A stretch of DNA of 11,354 nt from Phycisphaerales bacterium (GTDB lineage Bacteria; Pseudomonadota; Gammaproteobacteria; Competibacterales; Competibacteraceae), in contig JACSSB010000218.1 in assembly GCA_014879435.1 (NCBI GenBank), positions 1-11,354 of the forward strand, given 5' to 3'. Position numbers and translations under genes: made by a program. Under the pieces are notes generated by a model that was given only the letters and a program-made list of their open reading frames with translations, had not been told where the DNA came from and did not search any database. Positions 6,681 to 11,354 of the stretch are shown piece by piece; position 1 is the first letter of the stretch; each line of letters starts with the position of its first letter.

Positions 6681-7963
6681 GACTGCTCATCGGTATTATC
6701 ATCACTTTATTCGCTTCGGTCTGGGTCGCACTGTCACTCCGGCAAGATCCTGGCTACGTTATGTTCAGCATCGGCCAGTGGACCGTCGAAACCAGTCTCG
6801 CTTTCTTCGTCATTTTTCTGGTGATCTTCTTTTTCGTGCTCTATCTGCTGGTGCGATTGGCGGTGCATCTATGGCAGGCACCGGGGCAAACTTGGCAAGC
6901 CAACCAGCGGCGGCTGCGCCGCAAGGCGCGACATCTGCTGGATCTCGGTCTTCGGCAATTGACGGCTGGTCAATGGGCGGTTGCCGAAAAAACCCTGCTC
7001 AAGGGCGCAGAACACAGCGAAACTCCTGCCGCACACTATCTAGGCGCAGCGCGTGCCGCCCACCATCTTCCTGATCTAAGGTGGCGTCGCGATCTCCATG
7101 TGCGCCAAGCTGAGGATGCACCAGAAGCCGATAAACTGACGGTGCAATTGACCCGCGCCGAGTTTTTGTTGGAAGACCAAGATGCAGAGCAGGCCCGCAT
7201 CATTTTGGAATCGCTGCACAATCTGAATCCGCGCCATCCGGGCGTGTTGCGGTGGCTGGCCAAAGCCTATCAGCATCTGGGCACCTGGGAGCCACTACAA
7301 AAACTGCTACCCGAGCTGCAAAAGCAAAAGGCACTGAGCGACGAAGCGTTCACTACCCTGCAAGGCCAGACCTATCGCGCACTGCTGGAAAGTGCGGCGG
7401 CTAGCAGCTCGCTGGATCGCTTACGGGCGCTGTGGAAACAGGCCCCCGTGGCACTGCGCGAGGAAGACGAAGAATTCCTGGTTCATTACGCCACAGCCTT
7501 GTGCGACTGCGAAGCGATTGATGATGCCGAAGCATTGCTACGTGAAGCGATTGATCGGCGCTGGAACGTAAAACTGGTGGTCGGTTATGGCATGTTGGGA
7601 CGGGGCAATGCCACCGCACAACTGGCCACGGCCGAAGGCTGGCTGGCAAAGCACGGCGATGATCCCTATCTGCTGTTGACGCTGGGTCGGTTGGCCAAGC
7701 GTTGTCAGCAAAATGCCAAGGCCCGTGACTACCTGGAGCGCAGCATCCGGCTGATGCCAATGCCGGATACTTATCAGGAGCTGGGTGAATTACTGCAATC
7801 CCTGCACGAACTCACCTATGCCGGTCAGTGTTTCCACGCTGGCTTGCGCTTGTTGGTCGGCAAACCTCAGGAAAAACAGGGATCAATGCTGACAGCCACC
7901 GAATCGGCGCAACAGCTTCAGGCACCACCGATTCAATCACCCACGCCAGCAGCAGCGGGTTAA
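6677..7963 (+). CDS. hemY: HemY, TPR-containing inner-membrane protein
   Basis: A 428-residue protein of the proteobacterial HemY family. It is unrelated to the Bacillus HemY protoporphyrinogen oxidase. Two transmembrane helices lie at the N-terminus (about 2-20 and 41-63), joined by a short loop with DPGYVMFSIGQWTVETS, the most conserved part of the family. The rest is alpha-helical with tetratricopeptide-like pairs (for example around AEKTLLKGAEHSETPAAHYLGAA, and YLLLTLGRLAKRCQQNAKARDYLERSI), suggesting a protein-interaction scaffold. The C-terminal 40 residues are low-complexity (Gln, Pro, Ala) and probably disordered. The ATG at 6677 overlaps the hemX stop. It is the last gene of the cluster and is followed by a strong hairpin. 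Confidence 0.93.
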   Translation: MRLLIGIIITLFASVWVALSLRQDPGYVMFSIGQWTVETSLAFFVIFLVIFFFVLYLLVRLAVHLWQAPGQTWQANQRRLRRKARHLLDLGLRQLTAGQWAVAEKTLLKGAEHSETPAAHYLGAARAAHHLPDLRWRRDLHVRQAEDAPEADKLTVQLTRAEFLLEDQDAEQARIILESLHNLNPRHPGVLRWLAKAYQHLGTWEPLQKLLPELQKQKALSDEAFTTLQGQTYRALLESAAASSSLDRLRALWKQAPVALREEDEEFLVHYATALCDCEAIDDAEALLREAIDRRWNVKLVVGYGMLGRGNATAQLATAEGWLAKHGDDPYLLLTLGRLAKRCQQNAKARDYLERSIRLMPMPDTYQELGELLQSLHELTYAGQCFHAGLRLLVGKPQEKQGSMLTATESAQQLQAPPIQSPTPAAAG

Positions 7964-7974
7964 ACTGAGCAAAA

Positions 7975-8005
7975 TCGGCGGGTGGTTGCATATACCACCC
8001 GCCGA
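7975..8005 (-). terminator. Hairpin terminator between hemY and the DUF4276 gene
   Basis: A perfect 12-bp stem TCGGCGGGTGGT/ACCACCCGCCGA (7975-7986 with 7994-8005) has a 7-base loop. In the minus direction the stem is followed by TTTTGCTCAG, so it acts best as an intrinsic terminator for the leftward ATPase/DUF4276 transcript. In the plus direction it lies 11 bases after the hemY stop but lacks a T-tract, so it may block read-through from the hem operon less efficiently. Confidence 0.8.
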
Positions 8006-8023
8006 CAAAGTGCCACAGGTGGC

Positions 8024-8614
8024 TTATGTGCGTACCGCGCTAGCAAATTCCTTGCACAACTTCTGAAAAGAGCGGCTCGCATCCCTGGCTTGTTGAAGAT
8101 CAAACTGGAATGCCAATGCGGGTTGATCCATGACTTCCCGATATCTCTTTCCCAACATACGCTTATCCAACCATTCCTTCGCTCCACGCATGGATTCTGG
8201 ATCGGGTGGCGATGTCAATCCATCATCCAAACCGCGCCGACCTCGCAGCGAATCCGCAGCGGCAATAAACCATGATTCGAACTCCCGCTTTGCCAACACC
8301 ACTGAGATTCGCCGATGCGGCGCAATATTCCGAGCGCGCTCAAGAATGGAGGCCCCTAATTCCTTGGGACAATCATCGTCAGCATCAAGCAATACCAGTA
8401 CCCAACCCTCCGTCCGTGCCTTACTGGCAGCAAGTAGCAAAGTCCGGGAAAATTCTTCCTTGCGGTTTAGAAACTGGTCCCGCCTAACCCGAATCGGCTT
8501 ACGTACCTCTACCTGACTTTCTGGGGTAAGCCACGCACAAAGGCGACGCAATAACACAGGAACCGCCTCCACCTCACCTTCGCCTTCGACAATAGGAACA
8601 ACCACGACCGTCAT
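8024..8614 (-). CDS. DUF4276 family protein, TOPRIM-like putative nuclease
   Basis: A 196-residue soluble protein with the features of DUF4276. The N-terminal strand ends in VEGEGEVEAVPVLLRRL (9-25), where E10 matches the conserved acidic residue of TOPRIM-like folds (the related form I remember has VEGHGE). A second strand ends in an acidic cluster LLDADDD (75-81), like the DxD of TOPRIM nucleases. AKREFESWFIA (108-118) and the C-terminal LQQARDASRSFQKL are also family marks. No experimental function is known to me for this exact family. The acidic arrangement suggests a metal-dependent nuclease, but that is inference. Its ATG overlaps the stop of the ATPase gene by four bases, so the two are translationally coupled and probably form a complex, as in OLD/PARIS-type defence pairs. 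It is the last gene of its transcript, ending at the hairpin at 7975-8005. Confidence 0.88.
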   Translation of the reverse strand: MTVVVVPIVEGEGEVEAVPVLLRRLCAWLTPESQVEVRKPIRVRRDQFLNRKEEFSRTLLLAASKARTEGWVLVLLDADDDCPKELGASILERARNIAPHRRISVVLAKREFESWFIAAADSLRGRRGLDDGLTSPPDPESMRGAKEWLDKRMLGKRYREVMDQPALAFQFDLQQARDASRSFQKLCKEFASAVRT

Positions 8615-9810
8615 ACTTTCGCCACCCCAAACAATTCAAACTGGCGATTGCCCAATTCATTCAGCACATCCGCGTCCGGCTCCAATTGATCAAGCCGTAA
8701 CAATTCCCCAGCCGTGTATAGCCGCTGACGCAGCATTTCACGCGCAGCGGAATCGATCGGTGCCAGCTTGGATACTCCACTGTCGGCTACAACAGCGATC
8801 AGGGCGTCGGTGGGAATCAATACATCGTCCAAAAGTTCCGGGCTATGACTGGTGACCAACACCTGGGTATGCTCAGTCGCATGATGTAATGCTTCACGCA
8901 GTGCACCCGCCGCAGCGGGATGGAGTGCGATCTCTGGTTCTTCGATCCCAACCAGGGTCGGACCTTGTGAATCCGTACCTTGAAACAAAGCAATCAAAAT
9001 TCCCAAGGCACGCAAAGTACCGTCAGACATATTCATCGCCAAAAACCGCCATGGATGTGTTGAACCAGCGGTATCCTGCCGAAATGACAATGATTCCATC
9101 GGACCCACCGGCATACGTTCAACACCGTGCACTGAAGGTACAACTCGGTTCAAATATTCCTCGATCAACACTTTATTCTGCGGAGCAGCGCGCATGAGAT
9201 GCCCCACCACACTCGCGATATTATCTCCTGCTGATTTCAGCAAGCGACCATCTTGCGGTTTTTGCAGCTCACGAATGACTTTCGGATTCAGGTTATAAAA
9301 ACCCATGGCTACCAGCGCATCAAACACCGGACGAAAAGCACTCAACCCCGAACCACTCACCAACGCCAGTCGATCTGCGGTAATCGCCGGAAACGCTGAT
9401 TCGCTACACTTCACAACCTGGCCTGCTTCCACATGAAAGTAGGGGCCTTGTCCGAGACCACTAAGCGCGCATTCCTCACGCTGGACTTCATAACCCCCCG
9501 CTGGTCGAGCACCCACATTGAAGGCGTAGTAGCCGACCCTCCCGCTGGCGAGTTGGAACTCAAGTCGAATCCCGAAATGCGTGGGATGACCACTGGAACG
9601 TCGTCGCACCTCATTCAAACCACCACGCTCATTCAGCGCATTATCCAGCGAACCCACCAGCGCATCTCGCACAAAATGCAACGCATCCAGAAAGTTGCTT
9701 TTTCCAGATCCGTTTGGCCCGACTAAGAAGGTCAATGGTCCAAGCTGAACATCGCATACCGCGATGCTTTTATAGTTTTTAAGCTTTACTCGTTGCAGGA
9801 AGTGTGGCAC
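8611..9810 (-). CDS. AAA/ABC-type ATPase (AAA_21/OLD-like), partner of DUF4276 protein
   Basis: A 399-residue SMC/RecF-like ATPase. It begins with LKNYKSI (10-16) and Walker A GPNGSGKSN (31-39). A long variable insert (about 90-250) includes the LQKPQDGRLLKSAGDNIASV region, seen in relatives encoded beside DUF4276. Then come the ABC signature-like NMSDGTLRAL (260-269), Walker B LVGIEEPEIALHP (286-298, catalytic E290/E291) and the switch-histidine segment VTSHSPELLD (319-328). All ATPase motifs are intact, so the protein should bind and hydrolyse ATP, probably as a dimer. It has no nuclease domain of its own; the DUF4276 protein presumably supplies it. The start is GTG at 9810 with a good Shine-Dalgarno GAGGTG eight bases upstream. 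The closest named analogues are the AriA-type ATPases of PARIS and the ATPase half of OLD proteins. Phage defence is inferred from architecture. Confidence 0.9.
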   Translation of the reverse strand: MPHFLQRVKLKNYKSIAVCDVQLGPLTFLVGPNGSGKSNFLDALHFVRDALVGSLDNALNERGGLNEVRRRSSGHPTHFGIRLEFQLASGRVGYYAFNVGARPAGGYEVQREECALSGLGQGPYFHVEAGQVVKCSESAFPAITADRLALVSGSGLSAFRPVFDALVAMGFYNLNPKVIRELQKPQDGRLLKSAGDNIASVVGHLMRAAPQNKVLIEEYLNRVVPSVHGVERMPVGPMESLSFRQDTAGSTHPWRFLAMNMSDGTLRALGILIALFQGTDSQGPTLVGIEEPEIALHPAAAGALREALHHATEHTQVLVTSHSPELLDDVLIPTDALIAVVADSGVSKLAPIDSAAREMLRQRLYTAGELLRLDQLEPDADVLNELGNRQFELFGVAKV

Positions 9811-9863
9811 TCGTGCTTCACCTCGTTTTTCAAATAGCCCTATTCAACTCGGTTCTCTCTCGA

Positions 9864-10880
9864 TCAATGTGCCGAAAACTCGAAGGAATCGTAGAACAGT
9901 TGCTCAGCGGGCAATCCTTGCGCGGCAAATACCGACTGGGCGGCTTCGATCATAGGCGGTGGACCGCTCATATAGACATCGTGACCGCTGAGATCGGGAT
10001 AATCCGCCGCGACCGCCTCATGCACCCAACCGGTACGTCCCTGCCAATCGTCTTCTGAGTGTGGCTCCGACAGCACCGGTGTATAGCGGAAGTTGGGATG
10101 TTCGGCCTCCCACTGCTGCGGCAGCGCATCCAGGTAAAGATCGATCTTCGACCGTACCCCCCAGTACAGGTGCATCGGCCGATCCAGGCCGATATGAAAG
10201 GCATGTTCCAGTATGCTTTTCAGCGGCGCAAAGCCTGTGCCTCCACCCATCAAAATCATCGGTCGCAACGAATCCTCGCGCAGAAAAAAGGTTCCTAGCG
10301 GCCCCTGAAATCGCAGTAAAGCCTTATCCTTCATCCGCTCGAATACATATTCGCTGAAGAACCCGTTAGGGACATGACGGATATGCAACTCCAACAGCTC
10401 GTTGATATGCGGCGGATTGGCTAGCGAAAACCCGCGCCGACGGCCATCGGCCAGCAAGATATCCACATATTGGCCTGCTAGAAAGACCAATCGCTCAATG
10501 CTCGGCGGTCGCAGATAAAGCCGCATGACATCCGGTGCCAACGACTCCCGCTGTTCCACCCGACAAGGTAGCGTCCGAACCACGATATCGGCCCCGCCCT
10601 TGAACTCACGCGCCTCGATCACCAGATCGGAACGTGGTCGCGCCTGACAGAGCAAGACCTTCCCGGCATTCTGTTCGGCTTCGCTCAAGGCCGGCGGGCG
10701 ACCATCGGGATAACTAACCTCGCCAGATTGAATCGTCGCCATACAAGATCCACAGCTACCATTGCGACAACCGTAAGGCAATACATTGCCTTTTTCACGT
10801 AAGGCAGCGTCCAGTACCGACTCATTTTCCGCAATCTGGAATTCATGACCACTGGGCTGGAGGGTAATGTGGTAAGGCAT
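9864..10880 (-). CDS. [2Fe-2S] ferredoxin-domain NAD(P)H:flavin oxidoreductase beside ubiD
   Basis: A 338-residue soluble electron-transfer flavoprotein with three domains in order. First is a plant-type ferredoxin domain with C38-X4-C43-X2-C46-X31-C78 (YGCRNGSCGSC). Next is an FAD-binding barrel with RRGFSLANPP (148-157; the RxxS/T-type flavin motif). Last is a NAD(P)H-binding domain with GGGTGFAPLKSI (212-223) and MSGPPPMIEAA near the end. All cluster ligands are present. Databases often call this type CDP-6-deoxy-3,4-glucoseen reductase (AscD/RfbI) or ferredoxin-NAD(P) reductase. No deoxysugar genes are seen here. Its neighbour ubiD points to a housekeeping electron-transfer role, comparable to E. 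coli where the flavin reductase gene fre follows ubiD. The substrate is unknown. The ATG at 10880 has AGAGAGG upstream. The ATPase gene follows 53 bases downstream on the same strand. Confidence 0.9.
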   Translation of the reverse strand: MPYHITLQPSGHEFQIAENESVLDAALREKGNVLPYGCRNGSCGSCMATIQSGEVSYPDGRPPALSEAEQNAGKVLLCQARPRSDLVIEAREFKGGADIVVRTLPCRVEQRESLAPDVMRLYLRPPSIERLVFLAGQYVDILLADGRRRGFSLANPPHINELLELHIRHVPNGFFSEYVFERMKDKALLRFQGPLGTFFLREDSLRPMILMGGGTGFAPLKSILEHAFHIGLDRPMHLYWGVRSKIDLYLDALPQQWEAEHPNFRYTPVLSEPHSEDDWQGRTGWVHEAVAADYPDLSGHDVYMSGPPPMIEAAQSVFAAQGLPAEQLFYDSFEFSAH

Positions 10881-10928
10881 GATCGCTCTCGCCTCTCTTA
10901 ATTTTTAATCGGGAAAAGATTATTCACT

Positions 10929-10949
10929 CCCCCTTTGCTAAAAAGGGGG
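10929..10949. repeat. G/C-tract palindromic repeat between ubiD and the reductase gene
   Basis: CCCCCTTT (10929-10936) and AAAGGGGG (10942-10949) form a perfect 8-bp stem with a 5-base loop. Another run of six G follows directly (10952-10957). Short intergenic palindromes of this look (ccccctttgctaaaaaggggg, then ttggggggattt) occur as dispersed repeats in many environmental bacteria. No T-tract follows on either strand, so it is not a typical intrinsic terminator. In the ubiD-reductase transcript it could form a stable RNA hairpin that limits read-through or protects the 3' end. Confidence 0.65.
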
Positions 10950-10988
10950 TTGGGGGGATTTCACACGAGCTCACGGGATTTAGTGCCC

Positions 10989-11354
10989 TTACAACCCCAA
11001 TTCGCTCCACAAGGCATCCACGCGATGTTTCACGTCCGTATTCATCGTAATTGGTCGGCCCCACTCGCGGTTGGTTTCGCCGGGCCATTTGTTGGTGGCG
11101 TCAAAACCGATTTTTGAGCCTAATCCAGAGACTGGCGAGGCAAAATCCAGATAATCGATCGGCGTATTTTCGATCATGACCGTATCCCGTGCCGGGTCCA
11201 TGCGGGTCGTCATCGCCCAGATCACATCCTTCCAATCACGGGTATTAACCCCCTCATCCACCACGATCACGAACTTGGTGTACATGAACTGGCGCAGAAA
11301 GGACCAGATACCCAACATCACCCGCTTGGCGTGTCCTGGATACTGTTTGCGCAT
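10989..11354 (-). CDS. ubiD: 3-octaprenyl-4-hydroxybenzoate decarboxylase, C-terminal part (5' end outside the window)
   Basis: The last 121 residues of UbiD, the prenylated-FMN-dependent decarboxylase acting on 3-octaprenyl-4-hydroxybenzoate in ubiquinone synthesis. The stretches YPGHAKRVMLGIWSFLRQF, YTKFVIVVDEGVNTRDW, VIWAMTTRMDPARDTVM, ENTPIDYLDFASPVSGLGSK and ATNKWPGETNREWGRP are almost those of the E. coli protein. The frame is open to the right edge, and the Met at 11354 is internal, not the start. The full protein should be about 490 residues. The C-terminus ends with ALWSELGL, slightly shorter than in E. coli. The enzyme needs prenylated FMN made by UbiX, which may explain the nearby flavin reductase gene. 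Confidence 0.96.
   Translation of the reverse strand: MRKQYPGHAKRVMLGIWSFLRQFMYTKFVIVVDEGVNTRDWKDVIWAMTTRMDPARDTVMIENTPIDYLDFASPVSGLGSKIGFDATNKWPGETNREWGRPITMNTDVKHRVDALWSELGL

Noticed and set aside
6677..7963. Protoporphyrinogen oxidase (Bacillus-type HemY)
   Set aside because: There is no FAD-binding GxGxxG motif; two N-terminal membrane helices and TPR-like helices identify the unrelated proteobacterial HemY.
9811..9863. A separate promoter for the ATPase gene
   Set aside because: Only a Shine-Dalgarno sequence is clear; a TTGAAT at a possible -35 position has no matching -10 box.
9864..10880. Deoxysugar biosynthesis enzyme (AscD/RfbI)
   Set aside because: The domain layout fits, but no sugar-nucleotide genes are present and ubiD is the neighbour, so the specific sugar function is not supported.

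Overview
The window looks like chromosome of a gammaproteobacterium with moderately high GC content. The evidence is the divergent argH / hemC-hemD-hemX-hemY arrangement and the ubiD gene next to a flavoprotein reductase. A 21-base C5T3/A3G5 palindrome and a secreted protein with an FN3 domain plus ESPQSGSFESG repeats recall environmental gammaproteobacteria (Chromatiales, Methylococcales or Competibacter-like). The genus cannot be fixed from this sequence alone.

Left part (1-2060): the 3' end of an unidentified gene is followed by a small SDR-fold gene. Its motifs are those of halohydrin dehalogenases, not NAD(P)-dependent dehydrogenases: T-X4-F-X-G in place of the glycine-rich cofactor loop, and a Ser-X12-Tyr-X3-Arg triad. 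A secreted FN3 protein with two near-identical 130-residue modules converges on it.

Core part (2055-7963): argH (last step of arginine synthesis) runs leftwards. The tightly packed hemC-hemD-hemX-hemY cluster runs rightwards from a shared 55-bp divergent control region. HemC and HemD make uroporphyrinogen III. HemX and HemY are membrane proteins encoded with them and have no proven enzymatic role. A perfect 12-bp hairpin ends this convergent block.

Right part (8024-11354), all on the minus strand: a two-gene module encodes an AAA/ABC-type ATPase and a DUF4276 TOPRIM-like protein that overlap by 4 bases. This matches the architecture of OLD/PARIS-like phage-defence systems. Upstream of it lie a [2Fe-2S]/FAD/NAD(P)H reductase and the 3' end of ubiD (ubiquinone synthesis). 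A palindromic repeat sits between these last two. The most notable items are the probable halohydrin dehalogenase and the ATPase/DUF4276 pair.
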